From Sphingomonas bisphenolicum (GTDB lineage Bacteria > Pseudomonadota > Alphaproteobacteria > Sphingomonadales > Sphingomonadaceae), in NCBI RefSeq assembly GCF_024349785.1, contig NZ_AP018817.1, positions 2,387,501-2,451,500 of the forward strand: a DNA stretch of 64,000 nt, given 5' to 3'. The position numbers and the translations under genes are program-made. Positions 54,157 to 62,498 of this stretch are shown here, one piece after another (within the stretch, counting starts at the first letter, position 1; each line of letters starts with the position of its first letter). The notes below the pieces were generated by a model. The model was not told the DNA's origin, searched no databases, and saw only the letters and a list, made by a program, of their open reading frames with translations.

Positions 54157-54777
54157 TCAGATGCGGCGCTCGGCGTGGGCCTGGCGCGCCTTGCGGGCGG
54201 CGATGCGGCTGCGCGCGCACACCTTGTTGTGTCCGCGTCGTTCATTCCGAATGGCATCGAGCGATCGGACGCCGACCTCGGTGTCATCATATGCCGGCAT
54301 TGCGGTATAGGTGATTTCGTATAGCTCGGCTTCGATGATGGTCCGGCGAGGTGGTTCCACCGTATCGTCCCATTCCTGCCGTGTGGCGATGAAGCCGAAC
54401 GACATGCCGGCAATATCGCCGCGATCGATCTGAATGGCCAGATCGCGGCCGTCAGTCGTATCGGGGAGCGGGTTTTCGAAGGCCAGTCCCTTGGCATCTT
54501 CACGCAGCACCAACGTCCCCGCACGCATGCGGCCCACGACGCGCCCGCTGTCATGGCTATGGATAGCAAGCACATCCCGCTCCTGCAGCGATTTGGTGAA
54601 CGCCCCAGGCTTGATGGTCTCGACCCACATATCGTAGATCTTCGCCTCGCTGTTGAACAAGACGGCGTAGCCGCTCGCGGTGCGTTGGTCGCCACTGTCC
54701 TGCGCGGCCCGAAGCTCAAGGCCTTCGGTAAGCGCCCGCCTTTCGCGGCCGTCAGTCGTCGGCGCTTTTGCCGCCAT
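54157..54777 (-). CDS. HK97-family prohead protease
   Basis: A 206-residue serine protease of the U35/S78 type. It contains SGYAVLFNSEAKIYDMWVET, the catalytic His in AIHSHDSGRVVGRM and Ser in DIAGMSFGFIATR. Start 54777 is preferred, with AAGGATCC upstream; the ATG lies inside the portal gene (26-bp overlap). It matures the capsid delta domain. Confidence 0.9.
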   Translation of the reverse strand: MAAKAPTTDGRERRALTEGLELRAAQDSGDQRTASGYAVLFNSEAKIYDMWVETIKPGAFTKSLQERDVLAIHSHDSGRVVGRMRAGTLVLREDAKGLAFENPLPDTTDGRDLAIQIDRGDIAGMSFGFIATRQEWDDTVEPPRRTIIEAELYEITYTAMPAYDDTEVGVRSLDAIRNERRGHNKVCARSRIAARKARQAHAERRI

Positions 54778-56032
54778 CGGCAGGATCCTTTCCGTCATCA
54801 TCAAGGGTGGGGCCACCATTGTGACCAATCTTGCTCGGCGCGGTGCCCAGCGGGACAGTTGCACCCTGAATATAGAGCTTGCCGCCATGGCCGCTGGGAT
54901 CTGGCGGACGATCCTCCAGGGCCCGCGCCTCGTCTGGCATCAGCTGGCCGGTGTTGATCGCGCGGGCCAGACCCTCGATCCGGCTCTTGAAATCACCGCG
55001 CTGGAGCCCGTCGAGATTATGCTTCACCTTCAGACTGCGCCGGCGCTGGCCGAACAGCTTGAGATTGAGCTCGTCTTCGAAAGCCTTGGCCCATTGGCCT
55101 ATCAGATGTTTTACCAGCTGCAGATCCTGCTGCTCGGTATTGGCGAAGGTGCCGCGGGATAAATCCTGCAGAAATACCGGGGGTAGACCCCATATCCGCG
55201 CGATCTCCTGGATCTGGAACAGTCGGGCCTCGGTCATCTGGCCCTTGTCCGGATCAATGCCGATCGCCTTGAGCGTATGGCCAGGAGGCATGCCGAAAAA
55301 TGGCGTCCCGGCTTTCTTCGCCATCTCAATCGCGCGATTGATATCCGCCTGCGCACGTTTGAACGCGTCAGCTCCCTGCGGCAACGGCCCTTCCAGCGCC
55401 AGCGGCGGGACACCGCCGCCGGCGAAGAACGTGGCAGCGAAGTCGTTCATCGCAATGGCAAGCGCGATCGCTTTCCGGCCGAGATTGACCGGGCCATAGG
55501 CATCGATCTGGTTCACCTTCAACATGAAGGGTACGTCGATTATGTCCGTGGCAGGATATTCCCGCCCCTCAAAGCGATAGATCTTGCGGCCCCGAACGCG
55601 AGCAACCGTGGTCAACGACGGATCCATCGGCCAGATCGCGACCGGTTTGGTGCCGATCCGTTCAATCCAGCACGGACCGCGGCCGCCGGTGAATATCTGC
55701 TGCCACATGTAACGGCGCCATTCGAAGCTGCTCCATTCCGCATTGGGAGCCTCGTTGAGGAGCATGGCGAGATCTCCGTCTCGCTTCTCGGTGCCCGCAT
55801 AAGTATGGAGCGGCAGCGCGGCCATGGTGCGCGACATGAAAGTCACCGCGCCAAGCACCGCCGGCACACACAGGGCGGCGTCGATCGTAACCGGCGGCAG
55901 ATGGCCGCGCTGGTCGAGCAGACCAAAGAATGCGAAAATCTCTTCCGCCCCAGCGCTGAGCGGCACGGTCGGATTTTCCAATGCGTTGACCGACCGCTCT
56001 TCGCGACCAACCAACCTGGACCAGAAGCCCAT
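54752..56032 (-). CDS. HK97-family portal protein
   Basis: A 426-residue protein forming the dodecameric DNA gate. Visible features: MGFWSRLVGREERSVNALEN, the SFEWRRYMWQQIFTGGRGP segment, and KGQMTEARLFQIQEIARIWG, where portal proteins have the LQEARKFSIEDIARIFGVP motif. It is coupled to TerL by a TGATG overlap. Length matches siphophage portals. Confidence 0.92.
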   Translation of the reverse strand: MGFWSRLVGREERSVNALENPTVPLSAGAEEIFAFFGLLDQRGHLPPVTIDAALCVPAVLGAVTFMSRTMAALPLHTYAGTEKRDGDLAMLLNEAPNAEWSSFEWRRYMWQQIFTGGRGPCWIERIGTKPVAIWPMDPSLTTVARVRGRKIYRFEGREYPATDIIDVPFMLKVNQIDAYGPVNLGRKAIALAIAMNDFAATFFAGGGVPPLALEGPLPQGADAFKRAQADINRAIEMAKKAGTPFFGMPPGHTLKAIGIDPDKGQMTEARLFQIQEIARIWGLPPVFLQDLSRGTFANTEQQDLQLVKHLIGQWAKAFEDELNLKLFGQRRRSLKVKHNLDGLQRGDFKSRIEGLARAINTGQLMPDEARALEDRPPDPSGHGGKLYIQGATVPLGTAPSKIGHNGGPTLDDDGKDPADGGKSADD

Positions 56033-57801
56033 CAGGCGTTGCTCATCGAATAGTTGGGATCATCCCAGGGAGAGGCAGGCACTTCTTCTTTCTCCTCGCC
56101 CATGTGGACACCGATTGTGCTCATCAGCGCGACCGGATTGTCGATCTTCAAATGCGCCTGCCCCTCGGGTTTGTTGGGGTAGACATTGTCTTTCTTGTCG
56201 GGCGTGCCGACCACGTTGGAGATCTCCCACTCCATCACCGGGTCGCCGCCATGGATGATCAGTCGGGCGCGCATCGCGGCATCCAGCTGCTTCATCGGTT
56301 CGCTGAAATTGAGAACGGTCGGTCGATATTCGATGACCGGCACGCCCTTCTTGGCCAGACGCGTCGATAGCTGCGTCGCCTGAAACGGATCGTAGGGCAC
56401 GAATTCGACTTGGAAGAGATCCACAGCCTCCTCGATCGCGGCCTCGATCTCGTCATAATCGACGATGTTGCCGGTGGTGACGTCCAGCAAGTCCTGCGCG
56501 TCCCATCCCTGATAGGCCGGCACTTCCGCCACCGTGTCGCTGGGCAGGAAGTACCGGCCGATCCGGATATACGGATCGTCTTTCGTCGCCACCTCGCCGA
56601 TCGGCAGGAACAGATATTCCAGTGCGGCGATGTCGACCTTCGACGCGAGATCCAGACCGAGGATGACGCGTCGGCCGCGCAGCCATTCCAGCGCCAGTGC
56701 GTCGCGAGGATTCGCCGGGATCTCCGGATCTTTGCATTTGCGCCAGGCTTCGACATCGAAATAGGCAGCTTTGGCCGAAACCCACAGGTTTAGGTGCTTC
56801 GTCTTGAAGACGCCGGCCTTGCGGGGGGTCGCGATCGCGTCGCGCTGACGGGCGCGGAGGAAGTCCATCGACACCGAGACATCGGCGTTGGGATTGGCCT
56901 TCCTGAGCGCAACCTCCGATTTCCAGTCGTCGCCCTCGTCGATCGAATATTCAACGAACAGAGTTTCGTCATCCAGCGGCGGCCCGCCGTTATGGCCGAT
57001 GCCGGCGAGCTTCTTCCTCTCCTCCTGGATCAGCGCATAACAGGGGCCGGCAAGGTTATCGCCCGCGGTGGTGATGAGCAGCTGCAGCGGTTGATCGCGC
57101 GCGCCCATGCCGGTGACCATGGTGTCGACCTGGCCGTCGTCGGCATGCTCATGATATTCGTCATGGATCGAGCAGCTGGGCGACTGGCCGTCGCCCGGAT
57201 CCCCGATGATGGTCTCGAACTTCGATCCGTCCTGGATCCGGCTGATCGCCTTGGCTGTGATCTCGATGCCGAAGCGGCGCTTCAGCGCCGGCGTCCGGTC
57301 GACCATCAGGCGGGCGGGTTTGAAAACCTCCCACGCCTGTTTCTCGTTGGTCGCTCCGGAATAGACCTCGGCGCCGAACTCATTGTCGGCGCAAAACATG
57401 TACAGGCCGATGCCGGCGGAGATCGCCGACTTGCCGTTTTTGCGCGGTACGACCAGGAACAGCCGGCGAAACCGGCGCAGGCCCTTCCGCGGCCCGGCTT
57501 TATGCAACCACCCAAAAGTGGTGCAGATGATCCAGATCTGCCACGGCTGCAGGACCAGCCGCTCTTTCGACCGCGCCCATTTGCCCTTGCTATGAGGCAG
57601 TTTCTCGATGAAGCGGCACGGCCTGGCCGCGGCGTCCTCATCGAAAACATAGGGAAACTTTGCCGCCCGCGAGCGGCTGAGCTTCAGTTCATCCAGGAAC
57701 CGCCGGCACTGGAGCCGGATTTGAAGACCTGCCGGAACCTTGCCGCTGCAAACGTCGCTCGCATATTTGCGCGCGATCGCTGCATAATCCCGGCCTTCCA
57801 C
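56032..57801 (-). CDS. Phage terminase large subunit
   Basis: A 589-residue packaging ATPase/nuclease. Walker A is VVPRKNGKSAIS near residue 140, preceded by FRRLFLV. The Walker B region is SIHDEYHEHADD. The RNase-H-like nuclease begins near GLDLASKVDIAALEYLFLP, with later acidic sites. It resembles the HK97/P27 terminase group and pairs with the P27-type small subunit upstream. Confidence 0.93.
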   Translation of the reverse strand: MEGRDYAAIARKYASDVCSGKVPAGLQIRLQCRRFLDELKLSRSRAAKFPYVFDEDAAARPCRFIEKLPHSKGKWARSKERLVLQPWQIWIICTTFGWLHKAGPRKGLRRFRRLFLVVPRKNGKSAISAGIGLYMFCADNEFGAEVYSGATNEKQAWEVFKPARLMVDRTPALKRRFGIEITAKAISRIQDGSKFETIIGDPGDGQSPSCSIHDEYHEHADDGQVDTMVTGMGARDQPLQLLITTAGDNLAGPCYALIQEERKKLAGIGHNGGPPLDDETLFVEYSIDEGDDWKSEVALRKANPNADVSVSMDFLRARQRDAIATPRKAGVFKTKHLNLWVSAKAAYFDVEAWRKCKDPEIPANPRDALALEWLRGRRVILGLDLASKVDIAALEYLFLPIGEVATKDDPYIRIGRYFLPSDTVAEVPAYQGWDAQDLLDVTTGNIVDYDEIEAAIEEAVDLFQVEFVPYDPFQATQLSTRLAKKGVPVIEYRPTVLNFSEPMKQLDAAMRARLIIHGGDPVMEWEISNVVGTPDKKDNVYPNKPEGQAHLKIDNPVALMSTIGVHMGEEKEEVPASPWDDPNYSMSNA

Positions 57802-57815
57802 ATCAACCTATGCCG

Positions 57816-58022
57816 TTAGCCGGCGTCGGACGGTGGCAGGGGCAACTCTACAAATTCGATGGTGCGCGACTGGCAGACATGCACAGTACGCTTGCTGTTC
57901 GGAGGAACGATCTCTTCCGTCACGCCATGATGCTTATGGGTTCCGCATTCGCTTTCGAAGTCGTCGCGCATGATGATCTTGGTCGGCCAGCTATGCGTTT
58001 CGAGCGTGATTGTCGTGGTCAT
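57816..58022 (-). CDS. 68-residue phage protein of unknown function
   Basis: Starts MTTTITLETHSWPTKIIMRD with a strong ribosome binding site (GAGGAGAAG). It has two Cys and several His (ESECGTHKHHGVTE, VHVCQSRTIEF) that could bind metal. It lies in the packaging module between TerS and TerL. No family recognised. Confidence 0.62.
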   Translation of the reverse strand: MTTTITLETHSWPTKIIMRDDFESECGTHKHHGVTEEIVPPNSKRTVHVCQSRTIEFVELPLPPSDAG

Positions 58023-58034
58023 GCCATCTTCTCC

Positions 58035-58544
58035 TCAGAAATCGTCGAAATCGCCGGCTTCCTGCTTATGGCCGCTGGCGATTTTCAAGGCGGCAGACGG
58101 ATTGAGCATCAGATCCCCCAACAGCGATTGCGCATGACGTAACGCTGCGTCGAGCATGGCGACCGCGGGGTGCGCCCGCTTCATAATCTTAAGGGCCGAT
58201 ACCGAGCCGTCTTTCGTAGTAAGGACGCTCTGGGTGGTGAAGGTGCAGCCCTCCACCTCGATGACGGCCTGGTACATCGCGATCTGCTCGAGGCGTAGCG
58301 CGAGCAGGCCGACATGCTCCGCGTAATGCGGGCTCGATCGCTTCTGCTCCTCCAGGATGCCGGCGATCGTGGCGAAGTGTCCGCGCGCAATTTCGGAAAG
58401 ATGCAGCGGCGCGATCATCGGACCGACTGGCACATCCTCGTTGACCTTCGCGTCCCGATCGTCCCGGTAGGTACCCTGCACGTCCTTTAGCGCCGGGTCT
58501 TTCCGTTTACGTCCAGCGCCCGACCGGGGTCCGCCTCTCGCCAT
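58035..58544 (-). CDS. P27-type phage terminase small subunit
   Basis: A 169-residue protein starting MARGGPRSGAGRKRKDPALK, the typical basic GRK N-terminus. A helical core follows with LHLSEIARGHFATIAGILEE and QIAMYQAVIEVEGCTFTTQS, as in P27 family TerS. It recognises the packaging site and recruits TerL; the C-terminus (EAGDFDDF) is acidic. Confidence 0.87.
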   Translation of the reverse strand: MARGGPRSGAGRKRKDPALKDVQGTYRDDRDAKVNEDVPVGPMIAPLHLSEIARGHFATIAGILEEQKRSSPHYAEHVGLLALRLEQIAMYQAVIEVEGCTFTTQSVLTTKDGSVSALKIMKRAHPAVAMLDAALRHAQSLLGDLMLNPSAALKIASGHKQEAGDFDDF

Positions 58545-58760
58545 CCCCGGCCCTCACTTTTTACCCTTTGAATTTGACCGCGTAAGAAAATGATCACAGG
58601 CGCGGTCCCAGGGGGGCGAGGGTCGAGGTTTTGACCCTCCCCCTCCCCTCAATCCGGCCCGTTTTGCATCCCGCGGCGTCCGATTTCGCTTGAAAAGCGG
58701 TCGAAATGCCTTGCCGATCAACACGATTCGCGGTCGCGACTTGCTCGCAATCGCGATGTG
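58545..58760. other. Gene-free 216-bp gap, candidate packaging/cos region
   Basis: No supported gene. It contains a hairpin (58618-58624 with 58633-58639, 7 bp, 8-base loop) that can extend with a bulge into flanking G/C runs, and an AT-richer patch at about 58561-58595. Phage HNH endonucleases next to terminase genes are linked to cos cleavage, so the cohesive end site may lie here. Position is the only evidence. Confidence 0.35.
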
Positions 58761-59099
58761 TCAGTCGGCGGACTGTCGGTTCCGCCAACGCGATCGCGCG
58801 GCCTCTTTCGCGGTCTTCGCCTTGCTGTGCCGATCGCACAGGCCCTGGTAGTTTTCGCGCTCGTTCGCGCCGCCTTCCGCACGGTTGCGGATGTGGTCGG
58901 CTATCGTCGTGCGGCCAGGCGGCGCGATGCCGATGCGCAGGCACTCGCGGCACCACGGCTCCTCGATGAGCACGCGCTTGCGCATCTCATCATGGGTCGC
59001 GTCGTAGCCGCGCTGCTGCCTGCTCTTGCCCTTGCTAGTTGCCCACGGGTCCGGTGGCCGCCAGCCTGGCGGCCTGAACCGTGGGGCCTGACTGGGCAT
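58761..59099 (-). CDS. HNH endonuclease (terminase-associated type)
   Basis: A 112-residue protein. A CxxC pair in EEPWCRECLRIG, the TTIADHIRNRAEGG segment (catalytic His) and ENYQGLCDRHSKAKT (N and H of HNH, plus Cys) fit the HNH family. Such small HNH proteins next to terminase genes stimulate specific packaging cleavage. It shares a base with the stop of the preceding gene (TGATG). Confidence 0.9.
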   Translation of the reverse strand: MPSQAPRFRPPGWRPPDPWATSKGKSRQQRGYDATHDEMRKRVLIEEPWCRECLRIGIAPPGRTTIADHIRNRAEGGANERENYQGLCDRHSKAKTAKEAARSRWRNRQSAD

Positions 59100-59611
59100 C
59101 AGGCTGCGACGGTCCGACCGAACAGGATGATGGAATAGGTGACAGCGGTTCCGCTGCCGCTGTTGGCAACCAGAAGGATATCGCCGGTGGCCGGCGTCAC
59201 GGTCCAGCCCTTTTTGTTGGTGGCCAGATAGACATCGTCGGGACCGAGCGCATGCTTGGGCGTGGTGCCGCTGAGCGGCCCGTTAAAGGCGTTGCTCGCC
59301 GCACCGAACAGAACCACGTCATTGGTGTTGCCCGCATCGGCGACAACGACAATCGCCGTGATTTCTGCCGCAGTGACCGTGCCGCCCAGCAGCCCGGCCA
59401 GCGCGCCGGCCAGGTCAAGATTCTCGGTCGATGATGCCGCGATCGTGCGGGTGTCGGCCCATAGCACGTCGGCCTTGCCGAGCGCATCGGTGCCGGCGGC
59501 GATCCGCACCACCTTTTCGAGGGTCACGGGCGCGATGGGATTGCCGAGGTCGGCCGAGCCGATCAGCTTGGCGGCGACCTGAAGGGAAAGGGTGGCGACG
59601 ACACCGGCCAT
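59099..59611 (-). CDS. Phage structural-type protein of unknown function
   Basis: A 170-residue, Ala/Thr/Gly-rich protein starting MAGVVATLSLQVAAKLIGSA, with beta-strand spacing and few charged residues (TENLDLAGALAGLLGGTVTA, DVVLFGAASNAFNGPLSGTT). Composition suggests a virion decoration or fibre-like protein, although it lies upstream of HNH and terminase. AAAGGATCC precedes the ATG. Confidence 0.65.
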   Translation of the reverse strand: MAGVVATLSLQVAAKLIGSADLGNPIAPVTLEKVVRIAAGTDALGKADVLWADTRTIAASSTENLDLAGALAGLLGGTVTAAEITAIVVVADAGNTNDVVLFGAASNAFNGPLSGTTPKHALGPDDVYLATNKKGWTVTPATGDILLVANSGSGTAVTYSIILFGRTVAA

Positions 59612-59671
59612 GATGGATCCTTTACAGATGACGGCGGCGGCGCTGCGCCCGCCAGAAAATCGGGTGAGCGA

Positions 59672-59938
59672 TCAGGCGATCAGCTTGGCCACATTGGCGC
59701 GGACGCGCGCGGCGCGCTCTGCCTCATCCGTGGCCGCGACTGCAGCCGCAGCGAGGTCGCTCGCTTCGGAGCGCAGCTGGCGGGCCTGATCGTGCAGGCG
59801 GTCGGCCTTCGCGTTCTGGCTGGCTTCCGCCGCAGCGAGCCGATCGGCGACCTTGGACAGGACGGAAACGATGACATCCACCGACTTGGTCGGAAGAAGA
59901 AGGGCGATGATACCCGCGACGATGCTGGAAATATTCAT
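59672..59938 (-). CDS. Small membrane-anchored coiled-coil protein
   Basis: An 88-residue protein starting MNISSIVAGIIALLLPTKSV with a hydrophobic N-terminal span, then a long Ala/Arg/Glu coiled coil (EASQNAKADRLHDQARQLRS, then DLAAAAVAATDEAERAARVR). The architecture resembles an i-spanin or DNA-packaging accessory. It lies far from the lysis cassette, so lysis is only one possibility. GAGGA precedes the start at 59938. Confidence 0.6.
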   Translation of the reverse strand: MNISSIVAGIIALLLPTKSVDVIVSVLSKVADRLAAAEASQNAKADRLHDQARQLRSEASDLAAAAVAATDEAERAARVRANVAKLIA

Positions 59939-59976
59939 GGCGATGGTCCTCGTGATGGGCCGGCACACCGCCGGGC

Positions 59977-60288
59977 CTATGCTTCCTTCACCGTCTGCGC
60001 TTCGATCTCGACGAGCAGCTGCTCGCCTGTATCATCGATGGCGCCGACAGCCAGCTGCGCCAGGACATGGCCCGGCACGTGAATCGAATATTCGTCCAGC
60101 GCCTCCAGCCAGGCGCGCGCCGACAGCCCGCCAACGGCGACGATCAACCGATGATTGGCGATGACGAAGATGCTGCAGGACAGGTCGCGGCTGTCGATCG
60201 ACACGACATCCATGGTGCAGCCGGCGATCTCGGCCGACTGCTCCAGCCTCCGGATCAATCTCGTGCCGGCGACAATCTGGTCGCTCAC
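59977..60288 (-). CDS. Phage early protein of unknown function
   Basis: A 103-residue protein starting MSDQIVAGTRLIRRLEQSAE with two Cys (EIAGCTMDVV, SRDLSCSIFV) and an acidic C-terminus. The ATG overlaps the Gam-like stop by 4 nt (ATGA), so it is probably translated with gam. No family recognised. Confidence 0.62.
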   Translation of the reverse strand: MSDQIVAGTRLIRRLEQSAEIAGCTMDVVSIDSRDLSCSIFVIANHRLIVAVGGLSARAWLEALDEYSIHVPGHVLAQLAVGAIDDTGEQLLVEIEAQTVKEA

Positions 60289-60872
60289 GGCTCCACGGCC
60301 CGATCCTGGCCGACACGCTCCAGGTAGAAGCTCTCGCCCTGCTTGATCGAAAAGCCGAGGATATGGAGTGGCGTGATCTCTTCCAATGGGCGATCGAGCA
60401 AATCGGGTTTACCGGCGGACAACAGGAAGAGCTGGTCGCGCTCGGCTTCCAGCGCCTTCAGGATGGCCACCTTGTCGGGCGAATGCTTGGTCCGTACATA
60501 ATCGCTGAGCTCGGCCGCGCGCAGCGTCACCGCCATGTCGTCATCCTTGCCATGGGCAAAGGCGACACTGGCCTTGTCCAGCCGATAGCCAAGATAGCAA
60601 CCGCCAAGCTCGATCGACTTGCGCTTGCCACCCGTCAACGCGTCATAATGCGCGGCGAAGAATGGCTTCAGCTGCTTCTCGATGTCCTTGAGTTCGGCGG
60701 TGATCGGGACAAGCTCGGTGTCCGCCACCTGGTTCGCTAACGCGATCACTTCGTCCCGCGTCTGGATGATCAGCGCCGCCTGCGCGCTGCGCTCGACGAA
60801 ACGGGCGCACAGCGCTGTCGCCTGCTCAGGGGTTTGCGGCGCTCGCTGTGCGGGGGATCGAACGCGGCTCAT
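60285..60872 (-). CDS. gam: Mu Gam-like host-nuclease inhibitor
   Basis: A 195-residue protein of the Gam family, which binds double-strand DNA ends and blocks RecBCD/AddAB-type exonucleases (Ku-like). Typical features are the coiled coil IALANQVADTELVPITAELK, the central GGKRKSIELGGCYLGYR, and the later AERDQLF. Gam is best known from Mu-like phages, but here it is in an HK97-type siphophage. The ATG overlaps a short upstream gene. Confidence 0.85.
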   Translation of the reverse strand: MSRVRSPAQRAPQTPEQATALCARFVERSAQAALIIQTRDEVIALANQVADTELVPITAELKDIEKQLKPFFAAHYDALTGGKRKSIELGGCYLGYRLDKASVAFAHGKDDDMAVTLRAAELSDYVRTKHSPDKVAILKALEAERDQLFLLSAGKPDLLDRPLEEITPLHILGFSIKQGESFYLERVGQDRAVEP

Positions 60873-61036
60873 CGTGGCCGGCTCCGCAGCGTGCGATCGA
60901 CCATGTCCTGCGCGCGACGGGCTGAATCGCTCAGCGCCAGGTCAGCCAGCAAAGTGCGCATCAGCCGCTTGGACAGGCGCATCTCGCCATCGCCCTGCGC
61001 CATCTGCTGCAGCTGGGCGACGTCGGCCTGGGTCAT
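60869..61036 (-). CDS. 55-residue phage protein (short overlapping gene)
   Basis: Reads MTQADVAQLQQMAQGDGEMR then LSKRLMRTLLADLALSDSAR and ends RTLRSRPR. Both ends overlap neighbours by 4 nt as ATGA: its start with the upstream 75-residue gene and its stop with gam, so it fills what would otherwise be a gap exactly. Predicted mainly helical. Function unknown. Confidence 0.65.
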   Translation of the reverse strand: MTQADVAQLQQMAQGDGEMRLSKRLMRTLLADLALSDSARRAQDMVDRTLRSRPR

Positions 61037-61260
61037 GCCGGCATCGCCCCTGTCTGATCGACCGAGCGCAATTCGATCACGCGCGGCCAGCGATAGCCGA
61101 TTGGCGCATTCTCGGGCTCCGGGCCAAGGATCAGCCCGCCGCGCGCGACGCGCACCGGACGTTCCTTGCCCTCCGCATCCTTGACGATGCGGTATGGCGT
61201 CCGCGCATAGCCGCGCGCTTTCAGGCCGCGAATCTCGATCCGGCGGAGCAGGCTGCTCAT
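61033..61260 (-). CDS. 75-residue phage early protein of unknown function
   Basis: Starts MSSLLRRIEIRGLKARGYAR with a good ribosome binding site (AGGAGA, 7 nt before ATG). The rest (VARGGLILGPEPENAPIGYR) is basic with a Pro/Gly-rich part. First gene of a coupled chain ending at 59977. No family recognised. Confidence 0.6.
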   Translation of the reverse strand: MSSLLRRIEIRGLKARGYARTPYRIVKDAEGKERPVRVARGGLILGPEPENAPIGYRWPRVIELRSVDQTGAMPA

Positions 61261-61284
61261 AAAGGTCTCCTGATTGACGCCCGG

Positions 61285-61533
61285 TCAGAACCAGGCGCTG
61301 GACTTTGCGCCCTGCGTTTCGATGGCGAGCGCCGGCGCCGATGGCGTGCGGCCGCCGCGGAAGGGGGCGACGATGGAGGCGGCGATGGCCTGGGCCCGCT
61401 CTTCAAGGTCGGCATGACGACGGTCATGGCGACGATCGGGGGACAGGCGGGCATCGCGGATCAGCAGGTCCAGCTCGTGGCTGGCACCTTCCAGCTGGTC
61501 GGCTATCGAAGGCCGGGTAGGCATCTTGGCCAT
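61285..61533 (-). CDS. 82-residue phage early protein of unknown function
   Basis: Starts MAKMPTRPSIADQLEGASHE, with GGAGG six bases upstream. It has a helical core (LDLLIRDARLSPDRRHDRRH then LEERAQAIAASIVAPF). A longer in-frame version starting at 61629 would read through the terminator hairpin at 61552-61583, so the shorter start is preferred. Confidence 0.6.
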   Translation of the reverse strand: MAKMPTRPSIADQLEGASHELDLLIRDARLSPDRRHDRRHADLEERAQAIAASIVAPFRGGRTPSAPALAIETQGAKSSAWF

Positions 61534-61551
61534 GGCGAGCCTCCATCGACG

Positions 61552-61583
61552 CAAAAGCCCGCCGGTGTGGGGACCGACGGGCT
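61552..61583 (-). terminator. Terminator-like hairpin within the early region
   Basis: A 10-bp stem with one G-T pair (61556-61565 with 61574-61583), eight-base loop, followed on the minus strand by TTTTGCG. It sits between two early genes and 5' of the next gene's ribosome binding site. The T tract is short. Confidence 0.55.
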
Positions 61584-61656
61584 CAGGACGCAGTTCTTGC
61601 GGGGTCGGATTTGGCACTTCCGTGGCCATTTGGGCAGGCTCGTTTTTGTAACGGCA

Positions 61657-61839
61657 TCATTTTTCTTCAGGGCGATCGTCTTTCTGATCAGCCAGGATCG
61701 CCATTAAATGAAACAGGCCTGACCAATAGGGTCGAAACTGCAGGTTGATCCGTATCTCCTGCCCTTTCGGTACCGTCATGGCGGACGATGTCCCGACCTT
61801 GATGCCATCTACCTCAATGGCAAACGCCGGCGTCTTCAC
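61657..61839 (-). CDS. 60-residue phage early protein of unknown function
   Basis: A GTG start overlaps the stop of the upstream gene by 4 nt (GTGA). The product begins VKTPAFAIEVDGIKVGTSSA and continues as beta strands ending in an acidic tail (ADQKDDRPEEK). A longer frame from 61914 would overlap the upstream gene heavily and is not preferred. No family recognised. Confidence 0.58.
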   Translation of the reverse strand: MKTPAFAIEVDGIKVGTSSAMTVPKGQEIRINLQFRPYWSGLFHLMAILADQKDDRPEEK

Positions 61840-62498
61840 AGGATGCCGGCATGGGCTGCGGCTAGATCCGCTGGTGTCACTTCCCGCCGCACGTCGCTGT
61901 GGATCCGCATCCAAAGATGCAACGCGTCGACCAGCAGCTTGCGCGCCCGCCGCGCATGCATGCCATGGTTGGCCGCGGCGCGCGCCAGGCCGACATCATG
62001 CACCACGATATCGAGGACCGCCGCCGCCTGCCCGCCCAACTGGGTTCGCCAGCGCGAATAAGCCATCTCGTTCCACACCGCGCCTAAAGCCTCGTAAAAC
62101 GCATCGCCATGTCGGCTGCTGTCCACCCGAGTTTCCATGCTGCAGGTACGCACCATTGCGTCGGCCATGATCTGTGTCGCGATCGCCGCGATCTCCTGCG
62201 ACCAGGCCAGTTCGTCGTCGGTCAGATAGCCGGATGTATGCAACCTGGCGACTGCGCCCGGTCGGCGCCGGCGGTGCGCTTCGTGCGTCTCGACCGTGCC
62301 GTTGTTCTTGTGGCTCCACCGCTTGACTGTGTCGTCGCGATCCTTGCGCAACTGGCGCTGCACCCGCGTCGTGCGTTGCGCGGCCGCGCGCGCGATCGCC
62401 GCGCCCGCCTCGATCGCCACCGGCGACCGAGCCCAGCTACCCTTGGCCCCGCTCCCCGCCCCGTCTGCCCCCGCCGCGTCCGTCCCCGTCACCTGCAT
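61836..62498 (-). CDS. Phage early protein, possible HTH regulator
   Basis: A 220-residue protein. The N-terminal 60 residues are low-complexity and basic (AAIARAAAQRTTRVQRQLRK). The C-terminal part contains an HTH-like stretch (GLARAAANHGMHARRARKLL then VDALHLWMRIHSDVRREVTP), reminiscent of DUF6456/GcrA-like segments. I chose the ATG at 62498 (MQVTGTD) with AGGAG nine bases upstream; an earlier ATG at 62528 has no ribosome binding site. Function not proven. Confidence 0.6.
   Translation of the reverse strand: MQVTGTDAAGADGAGSGAKGSWARSPVAIEAGAAIARAAAQRTTRVQRQLRKDRDDTVKRWSHKNNGTVETHEAHRRRRPGAVARLHTSGYLTDDELAWSQEIAAIATQIMADAMVRTCSMETRVDSSRHGDAFYEALGAVWNEMAYSRWRTQLGGQAAAVLDIVVHDVGLARAAANHGMHARRARKLLVDALHLWMRIHSDVRREVTPADLAAAHAGIL

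Noticed and set aside
43644..57801. Gene transfer agent instead of prophage
   Set aside because: Several tail proteins are GTA-like, but integrase, P27-type terminase pair, HNH, Gam-like gene, holin/endolysin and modification genes indicate a phage.
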